The notes under the pieces: generated by a model
Database searches by the model: none
Told to the model about the DNA's origin: nothing
What the model saw: only the letters and a program-made list of their open reading frames with translations
Translations under genes and position numbers: made by a program
In this document: in pieces, positions 53,376 to 61,950 of the stretch
How the letters are laid out: each line of letters begins with the position of its first letter
Position numbering within the stretch: position 1 is the stretch's first letter
DNA from: Rhodococcus sp. IEGM 1409
Lineage (GTDB): Bacteria > Actinomycetota > Actinomycetes > Mycobacteriales > Mycobacteriaceae
DNA length: 64,000 nucleotides
Direction of reading: 5' to 3'
Assembly (NCBI RefSeq): GCF_030056735.1
Contig: NZ_JASHKN010000012.1
Location: 149,816 to 213,815, forward strand

Positions 53376-53425
53376 CTGCTGTGCGCCTTTATTAACCGCC
53401 GGCGGTTAATAAAGGCGCACAGCAG
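53376..53425. terminator. Perfect 50-bp palindrome between convergent genes
   Basis: Two 25-base arms meet without a loop at ACCGCC/GGCGGT (53400/53401); the left arm begins CTGCTGTGCGCC. It should work as a two-way terminator. A partial copy occurs at 63913. Confidence 0.85.
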
Positions 53426-53429
53426 GGGG

Positions 53430-54578
53430 TCAGAGACGCTCGATAATCGTCGCGTTTGCGGTACCGCCACCTTCACAGATGGTCAGCAGGCCGTAGCGGC
53501 CGCCGGTGCGCTCGAGTTCGTTGAGCAGGGTTGCCATCAACTTGGTGCCGGTCGCACCGAGCGGGTGGCCGAGTGCGATCGCGCCGCCGTTGACGTTGAC
53601 CTTGGCCGGATCTGCACCAATTTCCTTGATCCAGGCCAGGACGACCGGGGCGAAAGCTTCGTTGATCTCGACGATGTCGATGTCCTCGATGCTCAGACCG
53701 GCCTTCGCGAGAGCATGCTTCGTGGCCGGGATCGGCGCACTGAGCATGAAGATCGGGTCGTCGCCGCGTGCGCTGAGGTGATGAATCCGGGCGCGGGGCT
53801 TGAGGTTGTACTTCTCCACCGCTTCCGCCGACGCCAGCAGCAGCGCACTCGCGCCGTCGGAGATCTGGCTTGCCACTGCTGCGGTCATGCGCCCGTCGTC
53901 GACGAGAACCTTGAGCGTCGCCATCTTCTCGAGGCTGGTCTCGCGGGGTCCTTCGTCGACGGTCGCGTCACCCATGGCGACGATTTCGTTGTCGAAACGA
54001 CCCGCGGCGATCGCAGCCTTGGCGCGCTCATGGCTCTGCAGTGCCCACTTTTCGAGCTCTTCGCGGCTGATGTCCCACTTCTCGGCGATCATCTCGGCGC
54101 CCTTGAACTGCGAGACTTCCTGGTCACCGTAACGCTCGGTCCAACCGACCGAACCCGAAGTCGGCGTGTCGAATCCGTACTGCTGGCCGACGATCATCGC
54201 TGCCGAGATCGGAATCTGGCTCATGTTCTGAACGCCGCCGGCAACGATCAGATCCGCGGTGCCCGACAGGATTGCCTGAGCACCGAAGTGCACCGCCTGC
54301 TGGCTCGAACCACACTGACGGTCGACGGTCACGCCGGGAACGTGCTCCGGGAATCCCGCTGCGAGCCAGGACATACGGGCGATGTTGCCGGCCTGGCCGC
54401 CAATGGCGTCGACGCAGCCGAAGATCACGTCGTCGACGTCACTGGGGTCGATGCCGGTGCGCTCGACCAGTGCCTTGACGACGTGCGCACCGAGATCGAT
54501 GGGGTGCACGCCGGACAGCGCTCCGCCCCTCTTGCCGATCGGTGTGCGAATGGCGTCGACGATGTAAACCTCTGACAT
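53430..54578 (-). CDS. fadA6: Thiolase FadA6 (last-ring steroid catabolism)
   Basis: This 382-residue thiolase starts [19 protein letters not shown]. The nucleophile is in VDRQCGSSQQAVH near residue 90, the His in GGAIALGHPLGATG near 335, and the Cys in TICEGGGTANATII near 370. It is the Rv3556c equivalent by order, directly followed by kstR2 on the same strand. FadA6 cleaves a 3-ketoacyl-CoA formed after ring opening of the bicyclic steroid remnant. It belongs to the KstR2 regulon. Confidence 0.9.
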   Translation of the reverse strand: MSEVYIVDAIRTPIGKRGGALSGVHPIDLGAHVVKALVERTGIDPSDVDDVIFGCVDAIGGQAGNIARMSWLAAGFPEHVPGVTVDRQCGSSQQAVHFGAQAILSGTADLIVAGGVQNMSQIPISAAMIVGQQYGFDTPTSGSVGWTERYGDQEVSQFKGAEMIAEKWDISREELEKWALQSHERAKAAIAAGRFDNEIVAMGDATVDEGPRETSLEKMATLKVLVDDGRMTAAVASQISDGASALLLASAEAVEKYNLKPRARIHHLSARGDDPIFMLSAPIPATKHALAKAGLSIEDIDIVEINEAFAPVVLAWIKEIGADPAKVNVNGGAIALGHPLGATGTKLMATLLNELERTGGRYGLLTICEGGGTANATIIERL

Positions 54579-54589
54579 AGCGGTAGCTC

Positions 54590-55246
54590 CTAGTTTCGTT
54601 GTGCAGCAATAATTCTTGAAGTTTTTCCAACAGTTGCCGGATCAGAGAGCCCGTCGAGCACGATCGCGAGATATTGAGCCGCGACAGCGTGGGCCGAGAG
54701 GGATCCACCCGGGCGGTACCAGCGAACCGCGACCCACACGGTGTCGCGCATGAATCTGAAGACCAATTCGACGTCGATGTCGGAACGGAAGGTCCCGTCC
54801 TCGACGCCGGCTTCGAGAACTCCGACCCACAGGTCCCGGAATTCGGTGTTGCGCTCTGCCAGGTAAGCGAAGCGCTCGTTCCCGACGAGGTGCTTGACCT
54901 CGTCCTGGTAGATCGCAACGGCAGAATGCGAGGCGTCGATGGCCTCGTACGAAGTCACGACCAGCGCTTCGAGCGTCGCGCGACTGTCCAACCCCGCCGC
55001 AACGATCTCGCGGTATTTCCCGAAGAGTTCGTCGAGGAACTGGTGCAGGATCTCGTCGACCATCGACTCCTTGGAATCGAAATGGTGATACAGACTCCCG
55101 GAGAGGATCCCGGCGGCGTCGGCGATGTCGCGAACCGTCGTCGCGCGCACTCCGCGATCGGCGAACAGCCCGGCCGCGATCTCGAGCAGCTCGTCGCGGC
55201 GCCCGGACTTGCCGGTTGATTCGTCGGAATTTCGAGGTGGCGTCAT
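54590..55246 (-). CDS. kstR2: KstR2, TetR-family repressor of ring-degradation genes
   Basis: This 218-residue TetR protein has an HTH at residues 15-60 (LLEIAAGLFADRGVRATTVRDIADAAGILSGSLYHHFDSKESMVDEIL) and the ligand domain SYEAIDASHSAVAIYQDEVKHL. It matches KstR2 by sequence pattern and by its place between fadA6 and ipdF. KstR2 represses the operons with AnCAAGnnCTTGnT boxes and is released by HIP-CoA-type ligands. Boxes are found at 11657 and 57379. Confidence 0.92.
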   Translation of the reverse strand: MTPPRNSDESTGKSGRRDELLEIAAGLFADRGVRATTVRDIADAAGILSGSLYHHFDSKESMVDEILHQFLDELFGKYREIVAAGLDSRATLEALVVTSYEAIDASHSAVAIYQDEVKHLVGNERFAYLAERNTEFRDLWVGVLEAGVEDGTFRSDIDVELVFRFMRDTVWVAVRWYRPGGSLSAHAVAAQYLAIVLDGLSDPATVGKTSRIIAAQRN

Positions 55247-55270
55247 GTATTCAATCCTATCCAGGGCCCT

Positions 55271-55319
55271 CCCCTGTGCGCGGTCAGCGAGTCCAGGGAC
55301 TCCTCAACCGCGCACGGGG
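55271..55319. terminator. Long hairpin between kstR2 and ipdF
   Basis: An imperfect inverted repeat with outer arms CCCCTGTGCGCGGT/ACCGCGCACGGGG and inner GAGTCC/GGACTC lies within the fadE30-ipdF-kstR2 run. It may partly end transcription after ipdF or attenuate kstR2. Its outline resembles the hairpin at 10624. Confidence 0.65.
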
Positions 55320-55320
55320 G

Positions 55321-56133
55321 TCAAGCCCTCTGCGAAGAAACGGAGACGATCTCGCCGGTCATGTAGGTGGAGTAGCCGCTGGCGAGCATCGCGATGACCG
55401 TTGCGATCTCCCAGACCTCCGCCGCGCGGCCGTAGGCCTCACCGGAAGCCAACTGGTCGAGCAGTTCCTCACTGGTGACCTTCGCCAGGAACGCATGACG
55501 GGCAATGGAGGGCGAGACCGCGTTGATACGGACTCCGTACTCCGCTGCTTCGATTGCGCTGCACCGAGTCAGCGCCATGACGCCGGCCTTGGCTGCGGCG
55601 TAGTGCGCCTGGGAATGCTGCGCCCGCCAACCGAGGACGGACGCGTTGTTCACCAGAACACCGCCGTGGGGAACGCTCTTGAAGTACCGCAACGCGGCGC
55701 GCGTAGAACGGAAGGTGCTGTTGAGGGTGATGTCGAGAACGCGATCCCACTGATCGTCCGTCATGTCGACGACAGGAGTCTCGCCGCCCAGGCCTGCGTT
55801 GTTGACGACGATGTCGATGCGCCCCAACTTCTCGGCCGCGCCGACGAACAGCGCGTCGACCTGCTCGGTGCTTGACACGTCGCAGATGATCGATTCGACC
55901 TGCTGACCGGGGAATTCGGCCTTCAGCTTCTCCACCGTCTCGCCGAGTCGACGCTCGTGGAAGTCGGAGACGAGAACGTCGCCGCCTTCGAGAAGCACCC
56001 GACGCGCAGTAGAGAAACCGATGCCGGTTCCGGCGGCGGCGGTGATGATTGCCTTCTTCCCCGCGAGCAGTCCGTGGCCCGGCGTTTCCTCGGGCGCAAC
56101 GGAAAGCGGGGACGCGGCTTTGGTGTCAGACAT
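55321..56133 (-). CDS. ipdF: IpdF, SDR-type dehydrogenase of HIP-CoA derivatives
   Basis: This 270-residue SDR has the dinucleotide motif TAAAGTGIGFSTARRVL near residue 33, NNAGLGGETPVVDM near 110, Ser in LVNNASVLGW, and YAAAKAGV near 175. The ATG at 56133 overlaps the fadE30 stop (TAATG). IpdF (Rv3559c type) oxidises the 5-hydroxyl of the reduced HIP-CoA intermediate, a step before EchA20 and IpdAB. An earlier start extends into fadE30 and is not favoured. Confidence 0.9.
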   Translation of the reverse strand: MSDTKAASPLSVAPEETPGHGLLAGKKAIITAAAGTGIGFSTARRVLLEGGDVLVSDFHERRLGETVEKLKAEFPGQQVESIICDVSSTEQVDALFVGAAEKLGRIDIVVNNAGLGGETPVVDMTDDQWDRVLDITLNSTFRSTRAALRYFKSVPHGGVLVNNASVLGWRAQHSQAHYAAAKAGVMALTRCSAIEAAEYGVRINAVSPSIARHAFLAKVTSEELLDQLASGEAYGRAAEVWEIATVIAMLASGYSTYMTGEIVSVSSQRA

Positions 56134-57362
56134 TAACGAGCCTCTCGGGGAAGACCGAGCACGCGCTCGGAAATGATGTTGCGCTGAATTTCGTTGGAGC
56201 CGCCGTAAATCGTGTCGGCGCGGGTGAAGAGGAAGAGGCGTTGCCACTCGTCGAGCTCGAGATGTTCGGGGTCGGTGATGTCCGAGGCATTGCCTTCGGA
56301 ATCAGCCCACGGTGCAACCAACGACGACGCACCTTGCACGTCCATCGCAAGCTGTCCCAGATCACGATGCCAGTTGGCCCACAACAGTTTTGCGACGGAC
56401 GCTTCTCCGCCACCGGTTCCGGCGTCGACCGCGTCGAGAGTACGCATCGCGTGGGCGCGCATCACGCGCAGTCCGACCCACGCGCGGGCGATCTTTTCGC
56501 GGATGTGCGGATCTTGGTCACTACCATTGGCTTTCGCCAGGTCGACGACGCCTCGGAGCTCGCGGGCAAATCCGATCTGCTGTCCGAGCGTGGATACACC
56601 GCGCTCGAAGGTGAGCAGCCCCATCGCGATCTTCCAGCCCTCGCCAGGTTCCCCGACCACCAGATCGGCGTCGGTGACGGCGTCGTCGAAGAAGACCTCG
56701 TTGAACTCGGACGTACCGGTGAGCTGCTGGATGGGCCGAACTGTCACACCGGGCTGATCCAACGGGACCAGCAGGAAGCTCAAACCCTGATGACGCTTGG
56801 AACCCACTTCGGTGCGGCAGACCACGAAGCACCACTGTGCGACGTGGGCCAGCGAGGTCCACACCTTCTGGCCGTTGATGATCCACTTGCCGTCTTCGAG
56901 GCGTGCGGTGGTGGAGACGTTCGCGAGGTCGGAACCGGCGCCGGGCTCGGAGTAGCCCTGCGACCACAGTTCGCTGACAGTGTTGATGCCCGGAAGGAAT
57001 CGACGCTTCTGCTCGTCGGTTCCGTACGCGATCAGCGTCGGGCCGAGCAGCTCTTCACCGATGTGGCTGACGCGAGCGGGCGCACCGGCCTTCGCGTACT
57101 CCTGATGGAAGATGACCTGCTGAGCGATGCTTGCTCCCCGCCCGCCGAACTCCTTCGGCCACCCGAGGCACGTCCATCCTGCGGCTGCGAGGTGCTTGTC
57201 CCACTCGAGTCGTTGCTCGAAGAACTCGTGCTCGCTACCGGGGCCGCCCTTACCCTTGAGCTGGGCGAATTTGCCCGTCAAGTTCTCGGCCAACCACTGC
57301 GCGACCGTGGTCGCAAACTCGTCGTCCGTCATCTGCCCGTCCGGGCTCTCGCTCTGGTCCAC
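56133..57362 (-). CDS. fadE30: Acyl-CoA dehydrogenase FadE30
   Basis: This protein has about 409 residues from GTG 57362; ATG 57332 is an alternative start. Acyl-CoA dehydrogenase motifs are QGYSEPGAGSDLANVSTTA near residue 125, WIINGQKVWTSLAHVA near 150 and RADTIYGGSNEIQRNIISERVLG at the end. The position equivalent to the catalytic Glu of medium-chain enzymes (YEGT) is Gly here, so the base must lie elsewhere. FadE30 acts on HIP-CoA, the first beta-oxidation step of the bicyclic propionate. It starts the leftward KstR2 operon. Confidence 0.9.
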   Translation of the reverse strand: MDQSESPDGQMTDDEFATTVAQWLAENLTGKFAQLKGKGGPGSEHEFFEQRLEWDKHLAAAGWTCLGWPKEFGGRGASIAQQVIFHQEYAKAGAPARVSHIGEELLGPTLIAYGTDEQKRRFLPGINTVSELWSQGYSEPGAGSDLANVSTTARLEDGKWIINGQKVWTSLAHVAQWCFVVCRTEVGSKRHQGLSFLLVPLDQPGVTVRPIQQLTGTSEFNEVFFDDAVTDADLVVGEPGEGWKIAMGLLTFERGVSTLGQQIGFARELRGVVDLAKANGSDQDPHIREKIARAWVGLRVMRAHAMRTLDAVDAGTGGGEASVAKLLWANWHRDLGQLAMDVQGASSLVAPWADSEGNASDITDPEHLELDEWQRLFLFTRADTIYGGSNEIQRNIISERVLGLPREAR

Positions 57363-57378
57363 ATATGTAAGATAACCT

Positions 57379-57392
57379 ACCAAGCACTTGCT
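57379..57392. promoter_or_regulatory. KstR2 operator between fadE30 and fadD3
   Basis: ACCAAGCACTTGCT fits AnCAAGnnCTTGnT and sits within a larger inverted repeat ACCTA...TAGGT (57375-57396). It is 17 bp from the fadE30 start and 26 bp from the fadD3 start, so binding would block both. Confidence 0.88.
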
Positions 57393-57417
57393 AGGTAGCG
57401 TGTCAGGTAGGAGTCCA

Positions 57418-58959
57418 GTGACCGAACAACCGAGAACCATCCCATCAGCCCTCATCCGGGCCGCCGAGGAGTTCGGTGAGCGCGCGGCTATCGCCGATGG
57501 CGACACCCGACTGACCTTCGCACAGCTACACCAGCGTGTCCGCGATTTCGCCGGCGCACTGATCAACCGTGGGGTGAAGGCAGGCGACCGCGTCGTCATC
57601 TGGGCGCCCAACACGTACCACTGGGTGATCGCCCTGCTCGGCGCTCAGTACGCCGGCGCGGCCATCATTCCGATCAACACTCGATACACCGGCACCGAAG
57701 CTCTCGACATCATCGAGCGCGTCGACGCCGCGGCTCTGGTCATCGTCGGCACGTTCCTCAAGGCCGATCGGTACCAGCAGTTGCTCGACGCCAACCCGAG
57801 CCTGTCGATCCCCACCGTCATCCAGGTACCGATCGACGGGAACGACGACCGTGACGGCGTCATCGAGTTCGAGGACTTCCTCGCGCTCGCCACCGACGCC
57901 GCCCGCACCGAAGCCGACGCCCGCGCTGCGAAGGTGCAGCCCGACGACGTCAGCGACATCCTCTTCACCTCCGGCACCACGGGACGCAGCAAAGGCGCGA
58001 TCACCGCGCATCGTCAGTCCATCGCCGTCGCCAAGTCGTGGGGCGAATGCGCCGAGGTCACCGCTGACGACAACTTCCTCATCATCAGCCCGTTTTTCCA
58101 CACCTTCGGGTACAAGGCCGGAATCCTGGTCTGTCTGTTGAACGGTGCGACGATCGTGCCGGTGTCCGTCTTCAACATCGACGACACCCTCGCGCTGGTC
58201 AACAGCGAGAAGATCAGCATCCTGCCTGGCGCCCCGACGATCTACCAGACCATCCTCGACCACCCCCGCCGCAGCGAGTACGACCTGTCCTCGCTCCGCA
58301 TCGCGATCACCGGCGCCGCACCCGTGCCGGTTGCTCTCGTCGAGCGCATGCAGGAAGAGCTTTTCGACGCCGTCCTCACGGCATACGGCCTGACCGAGGC
58401 GGTCGTTGCGACCATGTGCCGCACCGACGACGATCCGGTCACCGTCTCCACCAGTTCCGGCCGCGCGACAGCCGATTTCGAGGTCAAGATCGGCGACCAG
58501 GGCGAGATCCTGCTTCGTGGACCGAACGTCATGCTCGGGTACCTCGACGACCCGGAATCCACCGCCAAAGCAATCGACGCCGACGGCTGGCTGCACACCG
58601 GAGACGTCGGAACCCTTGACGAGCGTGGGTATCTCGACATCACCGACCGCCTCAAGGACATGTATGTCAGCGGCGGATTCAACGTCTACCCCGCCGAGAT
58701 CGAGGGGATGTTGGCTCGCCTGCCCGGCGTCCATGAATCGGCTGCCATCGGCATCCCCGATCACCGGATGGGAGAGGTGGGCCGCGTCTACATCGCCCAA
58801 CTCGACGGTGCCGGTCTCACCGAAGAGTCGGTGATCGCCTTCCTCAAGGAGAAGATCGCGGGCTTCAAGGTGCCCCGCGAGGTGCGCTTCGTCGACCACC
58901 TGCCCCGCAACCCCTCGGGCAAGGTCCTCAAAACAGTTCTGCGCGAGGAACAGTCATGA
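57418..58959 (+). CDS. fadD3: FadD3, HIP-CoA ligase
   Basis: This 513-residue acyl-CoA synthetase starts at GTG 57418 behind GTAGGAG. The AMP-binding signature ILFTSGTTGRSKGAI lies near residue 185, GAAPVPVALVERM near 305, YGLTEAVVATMC near 330, DGWLHTGDVGTLDERGYLDITDRLKDMYVSGGFNVYPAEIE near 400, and the A10 Lys in RNPSGKVLKTVL near 500. FadD3 joins CoA to the bicyclic HIP propionate, beginning its breakdown and producing the KstR2 inducer. It leads a five-gene operon. Confidence 0.93.
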   Translation: MTEQPRTIPSALIRAAEEFGERAAIADGDTRLTFAQLHQRVRDFAGALINRGVKAGDRVVIWAPNTYHWVIALLGAQYAGAAIIPINTRYTGTEALDIIERVDAAALVIVGTFLKADRYQQLLDANPSLSIPTVIQVPIDGNDDRDGVIEFEDFLALATDAARTEADARAAKVQPDDVSDILFTSGTTGRSKGAITAHRQSIAVAKSWGECAEVTADDNFLIISPFFHTFGYKAGILVCLLNGATIVPVSVFNIDDTLALVNSEKISILPGAPTIYQTILDHPRRSEYDLSSLRIAITGAAPVPVALVERMQEELFDAVLTAYGLTEAVVATMCRTDDDPVTVSTSSGRATADFEVKIGDQGEILLRGPNVMLGYLDDPESTAKAIDADGWLHTGDVGTLDERGYLDITDRLKDMYVSGGFNVYPAEIEGMLARLPGVHESAAIGIPDHRMGEVGRVYIAQLDGAGLTEESVIAFLKEKIAGFKVPREVRFVDHLPRNPSGKVLKTVLREEQS

Positions 58960-59828
58960 CCGTTCCTTTCGAAGCCGACGTCGTGACCTACGAGGTTCGC
59001 GACTCCGTCGCCGTCGTGACCTTGAATCGCCCCGATTACCGCAACGCCCAGAACTCGGTCGTGACGTACGCCCTCGACGCGGCATTCCAGCGCGCCGTCG
59101 AAGACGACGACGTGAAGGTGATCGTCCTGGCAGGCAACGGACCTCACTTCAGTGCCGGTCACGACCTGGGGACCCCGGGACGCGACCATCACGTCGAGTA
59201 CGAGAACAAGGCCACCATGTGGTGGGATCACGTCGACAAGCCAGGCGGTGACCAGCGTTTCGCCCGTGAGATGGAGGTCTACCTGGGCATGTGTCGTCGC
59301 TGGCGGGAGATCCCCAAGCCCACCATCGCGATGGTGCAAGGCGCCTGCATTGCCGGCGGACTCATGCTCGCCTGGGTCTGCGACATGATCGTCGCGTCCG
59401 ACGACGCCTTCTTCTCCGATCCCGTTGTCCGCATGGGCATCCCCGGCGTCGAATACTTCGCGCACCCGTGGATGGTCGGTTCACGATTCGCCAAGGAAAT
59501 GCTCTTCACCGGCGATCGGTTCACCGCTCAACGTGCCTACGAAATCGGCATGGTGAACCGCGTCGTCGCCCGCAAGCACCTCGAGAAGGAGACGTTCGAG
59601 CTCGCCGGACGTATCGCCGAGATGCCCCGCTTCGGACTGGCTTTGACCAAGAAAGCCGTCAATCAGTGCGAGGACCAGATGGGGATGCGCAACGGCATCG
59701 ATTCTGTCTTCGGTCTGCATCACTTCGCTCACGCTCACAACGCCGAGGTAGGCAAAGACTCGCTTGGTGGTCTCGACGCCAAAGCTATGGCTGCCAGTGC
59801 TCGCACACCGCAGGAAGGAACACACTAG
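58956..59828 (+). CDS. Enoyl-CoA hydratase/isomerase-family protein
   Basis: This 290-residue crotonase-like enzyme has VVTLNRPDYRNAQN near residue 20, oxyanion segments GNGPHFSAGHDLGTPGRD near 65 and GACIAGGLMLAWVCDMIVAS near 130, and a longer insertion WWDHVDKPGGDQRFAREME after the first. ATGA overlap with fadD3 and TAGTG overlap with fadE31 lock it in the operon. M. tuberculosis has no crotonase between fadD3 and fadE31, so this is an extra or relocated step, probably hydration of the enoyl-CoA made by a FadE. Confidence 0.87.
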   Translation: MTVPFEADVVTYEVRDSVAVVTLNRPDYRNAQNSVVTYALDAAFQRAVEDDDVKVIVLAGNGPHFSAGHDLGTPGRDHHVEYENKATMWWDHVDKPGGDQRFAREMEVYLGMCRRWREIPKPTIAMVQGACIAGGLMLAWVCDMIVASDDAFFSDPVVRMGIPGVEYFAHPWMVGSRFAKEMLFTGDRFTAQRAYEIGMVNRVVARKHLEKETFELAGRIAEMPRFGLALTKKAVNQCEDQMGMRNGIDSVFGLHHFAHAHNAEVGKDSLGGLDAKAMAASARTPQEGTH

Positions 59829-60988
59829 TGGATCTCGTATTCGACGACGCCACAACCGCATTCCGTGACGAGGTCCGCTCGTTCCTGGAGGCGAACGTCC
59901 CCGCCACTCCGCTGAAGTCCATGGACACCGCCGAGGGCTTCGAAGAACACCGGCAGTGGGAACACACCCTCGCCGACGCCGGTTACGCCGTCGTCTCCTG
60001 GCCCGAGGAACTCGGTGGCCGCGACGCGTCCCTGCTCGAATGGGTCGTCTTCGAGGAGGAGTACTACCGCTCGGGTGCGCCCGGTCGCGTGAGCCAGAAC
60101 GGCATCTTCCTGTTGGCTCCCACACTGTTCGAGCATGCAAATGCCGAGCAGTTGGCTCGCATCATGCCGCGCATGGCTCGTGCCGATGACATCTGGGCAC
60201 AAGCCTGGTCCGAGCCCGAGTCCGGTTCCGACCTCGCGAGCCTGCGTTCGAGCGCGAAGAAGGTCGACGGCGGCTGGCTGCTCAACGGTCAGAAGACGTG
60301 GAGTTCGCGTGCCAGCTACGCAGACTGGGGCTTCGGCTTGTTCCGCTCCGATCCGGATGCGCAGCGCCACAAGGGCATCACGTATTTCATGTTCGACCTC
60401 CGATCGAAGGGCGTCACCGTTCGCCCGATCGATCAACTCGACGGCGAGCCCGGCTTCGCCGAGATCTTCCTCGAAGACGTATTCGTCCCGGACGACCCGG
60501 CCAGCCCCGGCGAGTCCGGTGTGATCGGCAACGTCAACGAAGGTTGGCGCGTCGCGATGAGCACCGCAAGCAACGAGCGTGGTCTCTCGCTGCGCAGCCC
60601 CGGCCGCTTCCTCGCGACAGTCGACCGCCTGCTCGCGCTGTACAAGTCCAGCGGACGAACCGACGACAGCGCTCTGCGTAACCAGGTCGCCGACGCCTGG
60701 ATCGGTGCTCGCGCCTACCAGCTCAACACATTCGGGACCGTCACCCGTCTCGCCGACGGTGGACAGCTCGGCGCCGAGTCCTCGATCAACAAGGTCTTCT
60801 GGTCCGAGTGGGATATCGCCACCCACGAGACTGCTCTCGAACTGCAGGGCCCGGAAGCCGAGTTGGCCGACAACTGGATGGACGGATACCTGTTCTCCCT
60901 GTCCGGACCGATCTACGCAGGTACCAACGAGATTCAGAAAAACGTCATCGCTGAGCGTCTGCTCGGCCTACCGAAGGCGGACCGATGA
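59828..60988 (+). CDS. fadE31: Acyl-CoA dehydrogenase FadE31
   Basis: This 386-residue protein starts at GTG 59828. Motifs are WAQAWSEPESGSDLASLRSSA near residue 125, WLLNGQKTWSSRASYADWG near 150 and SGPIYAGTNEIQKNVIAERLLG at the end. The Glu376-type position is Ala (YAGT). FadE31 forms heteromers with the following shorter FadE proteins in steroid degraders. Coupled stops and starts (TAGTG and ATGA) support co-assembly. Confidence 0.9.
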   Translation: MDLVFDDATTAFRDEVRSFLEANVPATPLKSMDTAEGFEEHRQWEHTLADAGYAVVSWPEELGGRDASLLEWVVFEEEYYRSGAPGRVSQNGIFLLAPTLFEHANAEQLARIMPRMARADDIWAQAWSEPESGSDLASLRSSAKKVDGGWLLNGQKTWSSRASYADWGFGLFRSDPDAQRHKGITYFMFDLRSKGVTVRPIDQLDGEPGFAEIFLEDVFVPDDPASPGESGVIGNVNEGWRVAMSTASNERGLSLRSPGRFLATVDRLLALYKSSGRTDDSALRNQVADAWIGARAYQLNTFGTVTRLADGGQLGAESSINKVFWSEWDIATHETALELQGPEAELADNWMDGYLFSLSGPIYAGTNEIQKNVIAERLLGLPKADR

Positions 60989-61950
60989 GATTCGCGCTCG
61001 ACTCCTCCCACCAGGACTTCGCGGCAAGCATCGATGCACTGCTGACCAAGTCCGACATGCCCGCCGTCATCCGTTCGTGGAACGACGGTGACACCGAGCC
61101 TGGCCAGAAGCTCTGGCAGCGCCTTGCCGAAACCGGCGTCAACGGCCTCGTCATCTCCGAGGAACACGACGGACTCGGCGCCGACGCCGTCGATCTGGTC
61201 GTTGCTCTCGAACAGCTCGGTCGCCACGCAGTACCCGGACCGGTTGTCGAAACGATCGCCGTGGCACCGACGCTCCTGGCTTCGGTTGCGCCGGAACGTC
61301 TCTCTGCTCTCGCCGAGGGTTCGCTGGCAACCGTCGCAGCTCCCCCACACACACCGTTCGCGCTCGACGCCCATGCGGTGGACCTGGTGCTGCTCGCACA
61401 GGACGGTGCCGTCTCACTCGGCGTCCCTGGCGAGGCCAAGGCGTCGGTGGATCTCTCCCGCAAACTCTTCGAGGTTTCCCCCGGCGAATCGCTGGGTTCT
61501 GCCGACTTCTCGGCGGCCTTCGACATGGGCGCTCTTGCCACTGCCGCGCAGTTGCAGGGTCTCGGCCAGACGCTGCTCGAGGTCACCACCGAATACGCTA
61601 AGCAGCGCAAGCAGTTCGGCAAGGTCATCGGACAGTTCCAGGCCATGAAGCATCACCTGGCCGAGGTCGCCGTCTCCTTGGAAATGGCTCGCCCCCTGCT
61701 GCACGGGGCCGCACTGTCGGTCCGCGATCAGTCGGCCGACGCCTCGCGTGACATCTCAGCCGCCAAGGTCGCGTGTGGCGATGCCGCCTACAAAGCCGCC
61801 CGCGTCGGGCTCCAGGTTCACGGCGCCATCGGCTATACGATGGAACATGATCTCTCCCTGTGGCTCACCAAGGTACGAGCATTGCTCACCGCGTGGGGCA
61901 CGCCGTCCGAGCACCGCGCACGCGTCGTCGAAGCTCTGGTCGCGTCATGA
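60985..61950 (+). CDS. fadE32: Acyl-CoA dehydrogenase-like subunit FadE32
   Basis: This protein has 321 residues, shorter than a classic acyl-CoA dehydrogenase. The N-terminal helical part (SSHQDFAASIDALLTKSDMP) is followed by a weak middle domain lacking the usual FAD segment WxxxG, then QRKQFGKVIGQFQAMKHHLAEV near residue 215 and QVHGAIGYTMEHDLSLWL near 285. This is the beta-type half of alpha2beta2 steroid dehydrogenases. ATGA overlaps on both sides. Confidence 0.9.
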   Translation: MRFALDSSHQDFAASIDALLTKSDMPAVIRSWNDGDTEPGQKLWQRLAETGVNGLVISEEHDGLGADAVDLVVALEQLGRHAVPGPVVETIAVAPTLLASVAPERLSALAEGSLATVAAPPHTPFALDAHAVDLVLLAQDGAVSLGVPGEAKASVDLSRKLFEVSPGESLGSADFSAAFDMGALATAAQLQGLGQTLLEVTTEYAKQRKQFGKVIGQFQAMKHHLAEVAVSLEMARPLLHGAALSVRDQSADASRDISAAKVACGDAAYKAARVGLQVHGAIGYTMEHDLSLWLTKVRALLTAWGTPSEHRARVVEALVAS

